DNA from: an uncultured Alphaproteobacteria bacterium
Lineage (GTDB): Bacteria; Pseudomonadota; Alphaproteobacteria; Caulobacterales; Hyphomonadaceae
DNA length: 25,961 bases
Assembly: GCA_903831485.1 (NCBI GenBank)
Contig: CAIKXW010000393.1
Coordinates: forward strand, 1 to 25,961
Direction: 5' to 3'
Shown here piece by piece: positions 6,891 through 15,520 of the stretch. Position numbers and translations under genes: made by a program. How positions within the stretch are numbered: the stretch's first letter is position 1; the number at the start of each line of letters is the position of its first letter. The notes under the pieces are model-generated. The model was not told the DNA's origin. It did no database searches and was given only the letters and a program-made list of their open reading frames with translations.

Positions 6891-7409
6891 CTATCTCAAG
6901 CGGCGCACGCGGATGGACCTGCCGCCTTCGATCCGCATCAGGAAGCTGCCAACCGCCGCCGCCTTGATCTCAGCTTTCAGGGGAAGCGCGCCGAGACGGT
7001 CAATCTTCTCGATTTCAATCTGTTCCCACACCTGTCGATTATCAAGCGTGAAGCGGTACTTGCCGTCCGCTCGCTTTGCGGCGGAGGCGATGGTCACCTG
7101 AACATCGTCCGGCTGTTCTGGGGCGTTCGGCACGGCGATGCCGGTGGCGCGGGCGAAATCAGCAGCTTCGGGCTTCTTGAAGCCGAACGCCTGCTCGCTC
7201 TCCTCGGTCACCTGCTCGCGGCGGACCACGGCGACGCCGCCGGTCGCCTCCGCCTGCTTCAGACCGGCGATGGCGGCATCGTAGCAGGCCGGGCGTTCAT
7301 CCGCCTTCAGAAGGCCGGCGCATGCGTAGACCTTCGCCAGCGGCGACTCCTGCGCAAAGGCTGCTCCGGCGGCCAGCACGGCGGCAGTCAGCAAGATGAA
7401 CACACGCAT
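6891..7409 (-). CDS. Periplasmic protein of unknown function
   Basis: The product has 172 residues with a clear signal peptide at residues 1-19 (MRVFILLTAAVLAAGAAFA, cleaved after AFA). I chose the ATG at 7409 because it gives this signal. An in-frame TTG 33 bases upstream would add a non-hydrophobic leader. Just after the signal come two cysteines, Cys30 and Cys42, in the pattern YACAGLLKADERPACYDAAI. This CxxI...RxxCYD-like pattern recurs in several secreted proteobacterial proteins and may form a disulfide. The C-terminal half looks like a small beta-rich domain, with no motif I can name. The gene is 11 nt upstream of the membrane-anchored LuxR-type gene, so it may supply a periplasmic partner for it. 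That is only inference from position. Confidence 0.75.
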   Translation of the reverse strand: MRVFILLTAAVLAAGAAFAQESPLAKVYACAGLLKADERPACYDAAIAGLKQAEATGGVAVVRREQVTEESEQAFGFKKPEAADFARATGIAVPNAPEQPDDVQVTIASAAKRADGKYRFTLDNRQVWEQIEIEKIDRLGALPLKAEIKAAAVGSFLMRIEGGRSIRVRRLR

Positions 7410-7541
7410 GCTTACATCCGGCTTTGAGGCTGGAGAGCGCAAAGCCCTTCCAATCCAACGTGGTCTGACGCTAGGTTCCTACCGGAAAAGCTGACCGTGT
7501 GCACGCCTGTGCATCGGTTGGCGACGAAAGAGGAGTTCTTG

Positions 7542-9140
7542 ATGCGCCTGAAGTTCCCTTTGCTGGCGAGTGTTTTCGCCGCTGCACTCGCGTTGACGGC
7601 CTGCGGGGGGGAATCGGGACAGGTGACATCGGAGCGGTTCACGCGCGGGATCGGCGCGCAGCCGAAATCGCTGGACCCACAAAAAGTTGAAGGCACCTGG
7701 GCCAACGACGTGATCGGCGACATGTTCATCGGCCTGTTCACCGAGGACGCCAAGGCCATTCCCGTCCCTGGCGTTGCCGAGTCATGGACCGTGTCCGAGG
7801 ACGGGCTGACCTGGACGATCAAGCTCAAGCAGACGACGTGGTCGGATGGCGAGCCGCTGACGGCGGACGATTTTGTGTTCTCATTCCAGCGCCTGTTCGA
7901 CCCGAACGAGGCCGAGATCGCCTATGCGTCCATCCAGTACGGCATCAAGAATGGCCGCGCGGCGAAGGAAGGACAGGTTCCGAAGGAGCAAGTGGGCGTT
8001 CGTGCGATCGACGACTACACGCTCGAGATCCAGCTCGAGTATCCGATGCCCCACCTGCCCGGCCTGCTGAAGCACTACACCGTATTCCCGCTGCCGCGGC
8101 ACGTGGTCGAGAAGTTCGGCGACAAGTGGACGACCCCGGAGAACTATGTCGTCAACGGCCCGTACAAGCTGGCCGAGATGCGCCAGAACGATTTCATCCG
8201 CGTCGTGAAGAACGAAACCTTTGCCGAGGCGGATGATCTCTGTTTTTCGGAGGTGATCTACCTGCCCGTCAACGATCATGACGCCATGGTGCGCCGTGCG
8301 ATGGCCGGCGAGATCGACATGAACAACTCCTTCCCGTCGGGACAGCTGGAAGTCACCCAGAAGAACCTGCCTGGTTGGCCGCGCATCTCGCCGATGATGG
8401 CGACGACCTATGTGGTGACCAACACGCAGAAAGAGCCGTTCAACGACCCGCGCGTGCGCAAGGCCATCGCGCTGGCGATGGATCGGGAGCACATCACGCA
8501 GAACGTGCTGAAGGGCGGGCAGCTACCGGCCTACAGCTTTGTGCCTGCCGCGATCGCCAACTACACGCCGGCTGAGTTCGAGTGGAAATCGCTGCCGCGC
8601 GCCGAGCGTCTGGCGCAAGCGAAGGCGCTGCTGGAAGAAGCCGGCTATGGACCGGGCAAACCGCTGTCGTTCGAATATCTCTACCGTTCAACGGGCGATA
8701 ATCCGCGCATGGCGCCGGTGCTGCAGCAGAACTTCAAGGAGATTGCGCCCTGGGTTCAGGCGGAGATCCGGCGGGTTGAGACGCAGGCGCTCTATGACAT
8801 GCTGAAGGCGAAGAACTTCGTGATCAGCGATACGGGCTGGGTCGCCGACTACAACGACGCCTACAATTTCCTGTACCTGCTCGACTCGCGCACGGGGCCG
8901 ATGAATTACGGCAACTACGTCAACCCGGCGTATGACGCGATCCTCGACCAGGCGACGAAGGAAGTGGACGGCGCGAAGCGTGCGGAGCTGCTGAAGTCGG
9001 CCGAGGCGCTGATGCTGAGCGAGACGGCTGTGCTGCCACTGCTGACGCGCGTGACGCAGGACATCGTGTCGCCGAACATCACCGGATACGAGGACAATCC
9101 GGAAGACGTCCACCGGACGCGGTACATGTGCCGGAAGTAG
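7542..9140 (+). CDS. Peptide ABC transporter substrate-binding lipoprotein (SBP_bac_5 / OppA-like)
   Basis: The product has 532 residues and is the extracytoplasmic binding protein of an oligopeptide-type importer. The signal peptide ends in the lipobox LTAC with Cys21 as the lipid-anchor residue. The family-5 binding domain follows: RGIGAQPKSLDPQKVEGTWA near the start, then the LTADDFVFSFQRLFDP segment, then NDPRVRKAIALAMDRE. The ATG at 7542 has a strong Shine-Dalgarno sequence (AAAGAGGAG). An in-frame GTG at 7497 would place residues before the signal and is unlikely. It has the usual OppA length. It most likely serves the two permeases at 3515-5367, from which it is separated by four opposite-strand genes, so it needs its own promoter, probably within 7410-7541. 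A repeat identical in type to the one after OppC follows its stop. Confidence 0.95.
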   Translation: MRLKFPLLASVFAAALALTACGGESGQVTSERFTRGIGAQPKSLDPQKVEGTWANDVIGDMFIGLFTEDAKAIPVPGVAESWTVSEDGLTWTIKLKQTTWSDGEPLTADDFVFSFQRLFDPNEAEIAYASIQYGIKNGRAAKEGQVPKEQVGVRAIDDYTLEIQLEYPMPHLPGLLKHYTVFPLPRHVVEKFGDKWTTPENYVVNGPYKLAEMRQNDFIRVVKNETFAEADDLCFSEVIYLPVNDHDAMVRRAMAGEIDMNNSFPSGQLEVTQKNLPGWPRISPMMATTYVVTNTQKEPFNDPRVRKAIALAMDREHITQNVLKGGQLPAYSFVPAAIANYTPAEFEWKSLPRAERLAQAKALLEEAGYGPGKPLSFEYLYRSTGDNPRMAPVLQQNFKEIAPWVQAEIRRVETQALYDMLKAKNFVISDTGWVADYNDAYNFLYLLDSRTGPMNYGNYVNPAYDAILDQATKEVDGAKRAELLKSAEALMLSETAVLPLLTRVTQDIVSPNITGYEDNPEDVHRTRYMCRK

Positions 9141-9148
9141 GCTTCAGG

Positions 9149-9205
9149 AAGCCCGCCCTCATCCTGAGGAGGCCGCAGGCCGTCTCGAAGGACGAGGGCG
9201 GGCTT
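9149..9205. repeat. Dispersed palindromic repeat, family A, copy 2
   Basis: This copy forms a perfect 12-bp inverted repeat, AAGCCCGCCCTC at 9149-9160 and GAGGGCGGGCTT at 9194-9205. Between the arms are the same inner blocks as in the copy at 5374-5433. It lies in the gap between the convergent substrate-binding-protein gene and the DUF1499 gene, and its right arm covers the last bases of the latter. The whole element can fold into a long cruciform or RNA hairpin, so it could act as a bidirectional terminator. Confidence 0.9.
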
Positions 9206-10025
9206 AAAGCGCCAGCACGATCTCATTGCGCAGCTGCTTTATCAGACCTGCATTCTCGCCGGTGTCGTGCCCGGGGAGGCGGCTGGTGGCGCGGATGTCG
9301 ACGCGGGCGCCTTGCCCTACCATCACGACGCGCACAGCGACGTCGTGGATGAGTTCGTACCAGGGCGAGCGGTAGACGGCTTCGACGACGCCTGCTTCTG
9401 CGTCTGTGCGCATGACGCGCCAGCCGAGGCGCTCCATGGCGCGGGCGGCGGCTAGCGTGACAGCTTCCGGTTTTGCATCGAGCATCAGCGGCTTGAGGTC
9501 GTCGTAGAAGCTTTCCTGCGCGGCGGCGAAGGTCATGCCGGTCCAGCGGCCATTGCCTTGAGGGACAAGGGCGTCATCGCGGACGCGGACGGAACCGACG
9601 GCTGCGCGGTCCTTAAGTGTCGCTTCGGTAAAGGCGATGGGGAGGTTCCAGTCGGTCTGCGCGTCGTGGATCGGCGGAAGGTCGTCGTGGCTGACGACGG
9701 CGCGGCTGTAGATGCCTCCGGCCGACATGCCGGCTGCGGCGGTCACAAGGATGGCGACGATGCCGGAGCGGTGGCGACCGCTGACGAAGGCGAGGACGAG
9801 GCCGATGATGCCGAGCGCGACTGCGCCCAGCATCACCCACATGGTCATCAGCATGAAGGAACCGCGCGCCGTCAGCAGGTCCATCAGTCCCATGCGGAAC
9901 AGGATGGGGCCTGCGAACAGCATCGCGCCGCCGATCGCCACGAGGACCACCGCGAGCGTCAGGATGGCGATGCGAAGCATCCGCCCTGACCGCTCGCGCT
10001 GGCGCGCCTTCGAGAGTTCGGTCAT
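9204..10025 (-). CDS. DUF1499 domain membrane protein
   Basis: The product has 273 residues. Three hydrophobic helices lie at about residues 17-39, 58-81 and 87-105, followed by the conserved linker LPPIHDAQTDW and a C-terminal DUF1499 domain (about 130-273). That domain has the expected elements: AMERLGWRVMRTDAEAGVVE in the middle and RVDIRATSRLPGHDTGENA near the end. Function is unknown for this family. The start codon overlaps the stop of the acyl-CoA synthetase gene (ATGA), so translation is coupled and the two probably work or are regulated together. The stop codon lies inside the right arm of a palindromic repeat. The domain faces an undetermined side of the inner membrane. Confidence 0.9.
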   Translation of the reverse strand: MTELSKARQRERSGRMLRIAILTLAVVLVAIGGAMLFAGPILFRMGLMDLLTARGSFMLMTMWVMLGAVALGIIGLVLAFVSGRHRSGIVAILVTAAAGMSAGGIYSRAVVSHDDLPPIHDAQTDWNLPIAFTEATLKDRAAVGSVRVRDDALVPQGNGRWTGMTFAAAQESFYDDLKPLMLDAKPEAVTLAAARAMERLGWRVMRTDAEAGVVEAVYRSPWYELIHDVAVRVVMVGQGARVDIRATSRLPGHDTGENAGLIKQLRNEIVLAL

Positions 10026-11800
10026 TCAGCCGCCTGGATGGTCGGCAGCTTGTGGTCCTTGAACGTCGCGCGCAAGGCCAGCTTGTTGATCTTGCCTGTG
10101 GCGCCGAGGGGGATGTTATCGACGAAGGCGACGTCGTCCGGCATCCACCATTTGGCGATCTTGCCGTTCAGGTAGTTGAGCATGTCTTCCTTCGTGGCCG
10201 TGGCGCCGGGCTTCAGCTGCACGATCAGGAGCGGGCGTTCATCCCACTTCGGATGCGGCAGGCCGATGGCGGCGGCGTTGGCGACGGCCGGGTGGCCGAC
10301 AGCGAAATTCTCGATGTCGATCGAGGAGATCCACTCGCCGCCAGACTTGATCACGTCCTTTGCGCGGTCGGTGATCTGCATGTAGCCAAGCTCATCGAGG
10401 TGGGCGACGTCGCCCGTGTCGAAGAAGCCTTCATTGTCGAGAATATTGCCGCCCGCGTTCTTGAAGTAAGACTTGGCGATGGCTGGTCCGCGCACCACGA
10501 GGCGGCCAGCGGACTTGCCGTCACGCGGCAGCGTCTTGCCCTCGTCGTCGATGACCTTCATCTCGACGCCGAAGGGGGTCCGACCCTGCTTCAGCTTGTA
10601 TTTCACGACGGTCTCGCGGTCCTTGGACAGCACTGGAGAGGTCATCGCACCGAGCGACCCCAGCGGGCTCATCTCGGTCATGCCCCAGGCGTGGATGACC
10701 TCGACGCCATAGTTTTCCTCGAAGGCGCGGAGAATGCGTTCGGGAACGGCCGAGCCGCCGATGACGACCTTGTTGAGGATCGGCAACTGCTTGCCTGTCG
10801 CTTCGAGGTACTGCAGCAGCATCAGCCATACGGTCGGCACAGCCGCCGTGAACGATACCTTTTCACCGTCGAGCAGTTCGTAGATCGACTCGCCGTCCAT
10901 CTTCGCGCCCGGCAGGACGAGCTTGGCGCCGACTGCCGGCGCGGAAAAGGCGATGCCCCATGCGTTGGCGTGGAACATGGGGACCACAGGCAGCACCGTG
11001 TCGCGCGCGCCGATCCCGATGGCGTCATACTGCATGCCGATCAGGGTGTGCAGCACGTTCGAGCGGTGAGAGTAAAGCACGCCTTTGGGATCGCCCGTCG
11101 TGCCGGATGTGTAGCAGAGGCCGCAGGCGGTGTTCTCGTCGAAATCGCCCCACGTGACGTCGGTCGATTTGCCCGCGATGTATTCCTCGTAGGTGCGCAG
11201 GTTTGTCATGGCGGACTGAGGCCTGTGCGCGGCGTCGGTCAGAACGATGAAGTGCTTGACCGTCGGGACCTTGTCCTTGATGGCCTCGATAATCGGCTGG
11301 AAGGTGATGTCGTAGAAGACGTGCGTGTCTTCGGCGTGGTTGATGATCCAGGCGATCTGCTCGGGAAACAGGCGCGGGTTCAGCGTGTGCAGCACGGCCC
11401 CGATGCACATCGTGCCATACCAGGTCTCGATGTGGCGCGTGGTGTTCCAGGCCAGGGTGGCGATCCGGTCGCCCTTCTGGACGCCATCAGCCAGGAGCGC
11501 GTTCGAGCATTGCCGGGCGCGATTGTAGAGGTCGGTGTAGGTGGAGCGGACGATCGGTCCCTCGACCGTGCGCGTGACGATTTCCTGCTGGCCATGGTTC
11601 AGGTAGGCGTGCTCGATTACCTTGTCGACGGTCAGCTTCCAGTCCTGCATCATGCCGTTCATCGGCCCGCGCTTGATGGTGCTGGCGCCGGGCATGGCTG
11701 TTGCAACGCCGGGGGCCACCGGGGCTGCTGCAGCTGCTGGCTTCGCAGCGGGCGCCGATGCTTTCACCGGCTCTGGCTTCTTCTTGCCCATTCCAAACAT
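10022..11800 (-). CDS. Acyl-CoA synthetase, AlkK-like fatty-acid-CoA ligase
   Basis: The product has 592 residues of the ANL (acyl/aryl-CoA synthetase) superfamily. It should activate fatty acids to acyl-CoA by way of an acyl-adenylate. The AMP-binding loop [11 protein letters not shown] is at residues 230-240, the A5 motif GMTE at 373-376, the aspartate of the TGD motif at 464, the hinge [15 protein letters not shown] at 476-490 and the catalytic lysine at 570 (PLGATGK). The core, beginning at [20 protein letters not shown], matches the AlkK-type medium/long-chain ligases. Residues 6-40 are an unusual Lys/Pro/Ala-rich leader. I chose the ATG at 11800 because GGGAGG precedes it; an open frame runs 46 codons further with no such site. 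The stop overlaps the start of the DUF1499 gene. Likely roles are fatty-acid uptake and beta-oxidation. Confidence 0.93.
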   Translation of the reverse strand: MFGMGKKKPEPVKASAPAAKPAAAAAPVAPGVATAMPGASTIKRGPMNGMMQDWKLTVDKVIEHAYLNHGQQEIVTRTVEGPIVRSTYTDLYNRARQCSNALLADGVQKGDRIATLAWNTTRHIETWYGTMCIGAVLHTLNPRLFPEQIAWIINHAEDTHVFYDITFQPIIEAIKDKVPTVKHFIVLTDAAHRPQSAMTNLRTYEEYIAGKSTDVTWGDFDENTACGLCYTSGTTGDPKGVLYSHRSNVLHTLIGMQYDAIGIGARDTVLPVVPMFHANAWGIAFSAPAVGAKLVLPGAKMDGESIYELLDGEKVSFTAAVPTVWLMLLQYLEATGKQLPILNKVVIGGSAVPERILRAFEENYGVEVIHAWGMTEMSPLGSLGAMTSPVLSKDRETVVKYKLKQGRTPFGVEMKVIDDEGKTLPRDGKSAGRLVVRGPAIAKSYFKNAGGNILDNEGFFDTGDVAHLDELGYMQITDRAKDVIKSGGEWISSIDIENFAVGHPAVANAAAIGLPHPKWDERPLLIVQLKPGATATKEDMLNYLNGKIAKWWMPDDVAFVDNIPLGATGKINKLALRATFKDHKLPTIQAAE

Positions 11801-12034
11801 CTGACAACCTCCCGTAAGCGCCTGTTCTGCGGCTTTGCCGCTCCTTCTAGACGCCGTCACGTTGGGGAGCAATTCTTTCGCGGTCAGAAGGTTGAGAGCG
11901 GCGAGTGTAACGCGGCTTCCGGCCGCTGATTTTTGCATACTGACGCGGTCTCGCCGCTCCGTTGAGCGCCGATTGGCGTTTCGCCCAGAACAGGTCCGCG
12001 CTATCGAAGGCCGACCAAGCTGTTGGGGACCTCC

Positions 12035-13009
12035 ATGCGCGTTGCCGTTTTCTGCTCTGCGGCCCTCGTTCTCGCCGCCTGTGGCCAGCCTTCTGACCCT
12101 GCGGCGGGGGCTTCAACCGAGGCGCCGTCGGCGGACACCGGATCCGGTCCAGCGGAATCCGCGGCGGCCCCTCTCGCCACGAACGGACCGCTGCATGAGC
12201 GGCTCGATTGCCTGCGGACATCCGGAGGCCTTCTGCTGATCGGGCATCGGGGCGGGCCGACGCGGGACTATCCGGAGAACGCCATCGAGACGCTTGAGCG
12301 GACCCTGAAGGCAGGGACGCGGGCGATGGAGGTGGACGTTGCCGAGACGAAGGACGGCAGGCTCGTGCTCATGCACGATGATGATATGGAGCGGACCACG
12401 ACGGGTACAGGGCTGGTTGCGGACCATACGCTGGCCGAGATTCAGGCGTTGAAGCTCGAGACCGGCAGCAAGGTGACGGAGTTCGCACCGCCGACGCTGG
12501 AGGCGGCCCTGGAATGGGCGGTGAAAAACAATGCGATCCTCGAGCTCGACAAGAAGCGGGCTGCGACCTACCCGCCGATGATCGCCGCGGTGCGCGCGGC
12601 GAAGGCCGAGAACAACGTGTTCGTCATCACGTATACAGACGAGCAGGCTGTGGAGGTTCACACGCTCGCGCCCGAGCTGATGATCACGGCCACGGTGAAT
12701 TCGATGGCGCAGTTCGAAGACCTGATTTCGCGCGGGGTGAAGCCCGACCGCTTCCTTGCGTGGACCGGCAATGTCGAGCCACGCCCGGACCTGTGGTCGG
12801 CGCTGGCGGCGCGTGGCGTCGAGAGCATTTTCGGAACGAACGGCTCGCGCGCGGAAGGCCTCGACTACCGCTACTGGGACGATGACGACGGCTCGGAGTT
12901 CAACAAGCTGTCTGCGGATGGCCTGCCCATCCTGGTCACCAGCCTGACCGACAAGACGGCGCGGCAGGTGGCGTCCGAGATTCGCAAGGCGGAAGCCTGC
13001 AGCCTCTAG
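12035..13009 (+). CDS. Glycerophosphodiester phosphodiesterase, lipoprotein
   Basis: The product has 324 residues. A lipoprotein signal with lipobox LAAC (Cys16) is followed by a Ser/Ala/Pro-rich linker to about residue 50 and then a GDPD TIM-barrel domain. Active-site residues can be placed: His71 and Arg72 in LIGHRGG, Glu99 and Asp101 in MEVDVAET, and His114 in LMHDDDMERTT. The enzyme class hydrolyses glycerophosphodiesters to glycerol-3-phosphate and an alcohol. The lipid anchor puts this one in the periplasm or outer membrane, suggesting scavenging of phospholipid head groups. The ATG at 12035 follows TTGGGGA. A TTG four codons earlier is possible but less likely. It is divergent from the acyl-CoA synthetase gene across 234 bp and appears to be transcribed alone. 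Confidence 0.93.
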   Translation: MRVAVFCSAALVLAACGQPSDPAAGASTEAPSADTGSGPAESAAAPLATNGPLHERLDCLRTSGGLLLIGHRGGPTRDYPENAIETLERTLKAGTRAMEVDVAETKDGRLVLMHDDDMERTTTGTGLVADHTLAEIQALKLETGSKVTEFAPPTLEAALEWAVKNNAILELDKKRAATYPPMIAAVRAAKAENNVFVITYTDEQAVEVHTLAPELMITATVNSMAQFEDLISRGVKPDRFLAWTGNVEPRPDLWSALAARGVESIFGTNGSRAEGLDYRYWDDDDGSEFNKLSADGLPILVTSLTDKTARQVASEIRKAEACSL

Positions 13010-13573
13010 AGGCGCCGATTCGAGGTAACCGGTGTCAGCCCCCACTGCGACAATCGCGACCGGTTGGGCGTGTGCATGTTTTTGCAGCTGGCTGCTGCGC
13101 TGCAGCAGGCGAAACGCAGCGCCGGTTTCGCGCGATGGCCGAGATATGGTCCGGAATCGTGCGGGTCAGTTCGGGGCGGTTCGAAACGCCTTTGCCGTGA
13201 GCGAAATGGTGCTGCGGCGCGGCGACGCACGGCGCCAAGATTTTGCTCGACGCCGTGCCACTCGGCTGGGTAATTGGGCAGTAATTGTTCGCCCGAGGCG
13301 CGCTGCGTCCGAAGGCTGCGGTTGGAGCGGGCTTGGTTGTTAAAGAGGATTCGCTGGATGACGCCTTGAAGGGGCCATCCAGCGCGCCATTTTCCGATGC
13401 GGGCGACTTGTGCGCCTGGCCTCGGTGGGTGGCGGCTCGAAGGCACAGGCCGTGTTTCTCGAAAGAGGTTAGGTCCGGGCAGCGCCGCGCGCTGTCTTTT
13501 GGGGTTCTTGGCGGCGGATCGGGGACTTAGACCCGGCAGCCGCCTGGATGGGTCGTAGTGGGATTGAGTCGAC
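13010..13573. other. Gene-free stretch upstream of pckG (564 bp)
   Basis: No convincing gene is visible on either strand. Reading frames that cross it lack ribosome binding sites and overlap pckG. Two hairpin-forming sites stand out. The first is CTGCTG/CAGCAG (13092-13097 and 13103-13108), shortly after the glycerophosphodiesterase gene and possibly part of its 3' end. The second is GCTGGATG/CATCCAGC (13353-13360 and 13376-13383), about 190-220 bp before pckG. The stretch must contain the pckG promoter. Whether it also encodes a small RNA cannot be told from sequence. Confidence 0.5.
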
Positions 13574-15433
13574 ATGAGCATGACAGAAGCGGTCGTCGTG
13601 AAGCCCAAGGCGGCAGCGTCCGCGACCGGCGGCATTCCGGGTCTCGATCCGGCCCCGACGCGCCATGCCAAACTGGTCGCCTGGGTTCGTGAGATTGCGG
13701 CGCTCACAAAGCCCGACCGCGTTCACTGGTGCGATGGCTCTGACGCCGAGTTCGACCAGCTGACTCAGGAACTCATCGCGCTGGGCACGCTGAAGCGGCT
13801 CAACGCGGCCAAGCGCCCGAACTCGTTCTATGCGGCGTCCGATCCGAAGGATGTCGCCCGCGTTGAATCGCGGACCTTCATCTGCTCCGAGAAAGAGATC
13901 GACGCGGGCCCGACCAACAACTGGGCCGACCCGGCCGAGATGCGCGTGAAGCTTGCCGGCCTGTTCGATGGCGCGATGCGCGGCCGCACCATGTATGTCG
14001 TGCCGTTCTGCATGGGGCCGCTTGGCTCCAAGATTTCCGCGCTGGGCGTCGAGATCACGGACTCGGCCTATGTCGCCATCTCGATGCGCGTGATGACCCG
14101 GATGGGCCGCGCGGCGCTTGAGCAGATGGGCGATGACGGCTTCTTCGTTCCGGCCGTTCACACGCTGGGCGCGCCGCTGGCGGCCGGCCAGAAGGACGTG
14201 CCGTGGCCCTGCAATGAAGACAAGTACATTGTCCACTATCCCGAGACGCGCGAGATCTGGTCGTACGGATCGGGCTATGGCGGCAACGCGCTGCTGGGCA
14301 AGAAGTGCTACGCCCTGCGCATCGCCTCGGTGATGGCGCGTGATGAAGGCTGGCTGGCCGAGCACATGCTGATCCTCAAGCTCACCTCGCCTGAGGGCGT
14401 CGTGAAGTATGTCGCCGCGGCCTTCCCGTCCGCGTGCGGCAAGACAAACCTTGCGATGCTCGAGCCGACGCTCAAGGGCTGGAAGGCCGAGACGATCGGG
14501 GACGACATCTGCTGGATGCGTTTTGGAGACGATGGCCAGCTCTACGCCATCAACCCGGAAGCGGGCTTCTTTGGAGTCGCGCCGGGAACGTCTGCAGCCA
14601 CCAACCGCAACGCGCTCGACTCGTGCGCGCGCAACACCGTCTTCACCAACGTCGCGCTGACCGCTGACGGCGACGTCTGGTGGGAGGGCATGACGAAGGA
14701 GCCGCCGGAAGGCCTGACCGACTGGCGTGGCCGCGCCTGGTCGCCCGCGATGGGCGAGCCTGCTGCTCACCCCAACGCGCGCTTCGCCTGCCCGGCTGAG
14801 CAATGCCCGGTGATCGCGGCCGAATGGGAAGACCCGAAAGGCGTGCCGATCTCCGCCATCCTGTTCGGCGGGCGCCGCGCGTCAGCTGTGCCGCTTGTGA
14901 CCGAAGCTTACGACTGGGAGCATGGCGTGTTCATGGGCTCGACGGTTGCCTCCGAAGGCACCGCTGCGGCCGAGAACAAGGTCGGCGAGCTTCGCCGCGA
15001 TCCGTTCGCGATGTTGCCCTTCGCCGGCTACAACATGGCCGACTACTTCGCGCATTGGCTGAAGATCGGCCAGAAGTCCGGCGCCAAGCTACCGAAGATC
15101 TTCTTCGTCAACTGGTTCCGGAAGGACAAGAACGGCAAGTTCATCTGGCCGGGCTTTGGCGAGAACACGCGCGTGCTGAAGTGGATCGTCGATCGCCTTG
15201 AAGGCACGGCCGCGGCCAACGACACCGCCATCGGCCGCGTGCCGACGAAGTCGTCGATTGACATCTCGGGCCTCAACCTGAGCGATGCGCAGATGGACAC
15301 GCTGCTCGGCGTCGACCACGACGTCTGGCGCGAAGAGGCCGGCCTCATCCCGCCCTTCTTCGAGAAGTTCGGCGACCGCCTGCCGCAGGCGCTGTGGGAC
15401 CAGCACAGCCAACTGGTGAGCAGGCTGGGCTGA
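13574..15433 (+). CDS. pckG: Phosphoenolpyruvate carboxykinase (GTP)
   Basis: The product has 619 residues and converts oxaloacetate plus GTP to phosphoenolpyruvate, CO2 and GDP in the cytoplasm, linking the TCA cycle to gluconeogenesis. The GTP-type signature is complete. The kinase-1 P-loop with the reactive cysteine is FPSACGKT at residues 284-291 (Cys288, Lys290), followed by the metal-binding segment [10 protein letters not shown] at 308-317 with Asp311. The substrate-side loops RVESRT (96-101) and [14 protein letters not shown] (232-245) and the FGGRR segment are also present. The length is normal. The ATG at 13574 has only a weak ribosome binding site, and a second ATG two codons later is possible. 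Transcription ends at a strong hairpin right after the stop. It stands alone, with 564 bp of non-coding sequence upstream. Confidence 0.97.
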   Translation: MSMTEAVVVKPKAAASATGGIPGLDPAPTRHAKLVAWVREIAALTKPDRVHWCDGSDAEFDQLTQELIALGTLKRLNAAKRPNSFYAASDPKDVARVESRTFICSEKEIDAGPTNNWADPAEMRVKLAGLFDGAMRGRTMYVVPFCMGPLGSKISALGVEITDSAYVAISMRVMTRMGRAALEQMGDDGFFVPAVHTLGAPLAAGQKDVPWPCNEDKYIVHYPETREIWSYGSGYGGNALLGKKCYALRIASVMARDEGWLAEHMLILKLTSPEGVVKYVAAAFPSACGKTNLAMLEPTLKGWKAETIGDDICWMRFGDDGQLYAINPEAGFFGVAPGTSAATNRNALDSCARNTVFTNVALTADGDVWWEGMTKEPPEGLTDWRGRAWSPAMGEPAAHPNARFACPAEQCPVIAAEWEDPKGVPISAILFGGRRASAVPLVTEAYDWEHGVFMGSTVASEGTAAAENKVGELRRDPFAMLPFAGYNMADYFAHWLKIGQKSGAKLPKIFFVNWFRKDKNGKFIWPGFGENTRVLKWIVDRLEGTAAANDTAIGRVPTKSSIDISGLNLSDAQMDTLLGVDHDVWREEAGLIPPFFEKFGDRLPQALWDQHSQLVSRLG

Positions 15434-15452
15434 TCGCCACGATCATGATTGC

Positions 15453-15482
15453 AAAAGGCCCGCTCAAACGATCGGGCCTTTT
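15453..15482 (+). terminator. Rho-independent terminator after pckG
   Basis: The stem AAAAGGCCCG (15453-15462) pairs perfectly with CGGGCCTTTT (15473-15482) around a 10-nt loop, and the T-run ends the right arm. It begins 20 bp after the pckG stop. The A-run on the left makes it usable from the other strand too, for the convergent lipoprotein gene ending at 15521. Confidence 0.9.
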
Positions 15483-15520
15483 CATTTCTGACGTCAACCA
15501 CCCTAAGTGAACTGAAGCAT

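Noticed and set aside
10052..11929. 625-codon plus-strand open frame
   Set aside because: It lies fully opposite the acyl-CoA synthetase gene, whose motifs are complete. The translation has no domain, and long antisense frames are normal in high-GC DNA.
13173..13190. tRNA T-loop-like sequence GGTTCGAAAC
   Set aside because: The flanking bases do not form a 5-bp T stem (a G-G mismatch at the second pair), and no acceptor or anticodon arm can be placed.
13006..13707. 233-codon minus-strand frame in the gap before pckG
   Set aside because: It overlaps the start of pckG, has no ribosome binding site and yields a low-complexity Arg/Ser/Ala-rich product.
13469..14803. 444-codon minus-strand open frame
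   Set aside because: Antisense to pckG, arginine-rich and without any recognisable domain or ribosome binding site.
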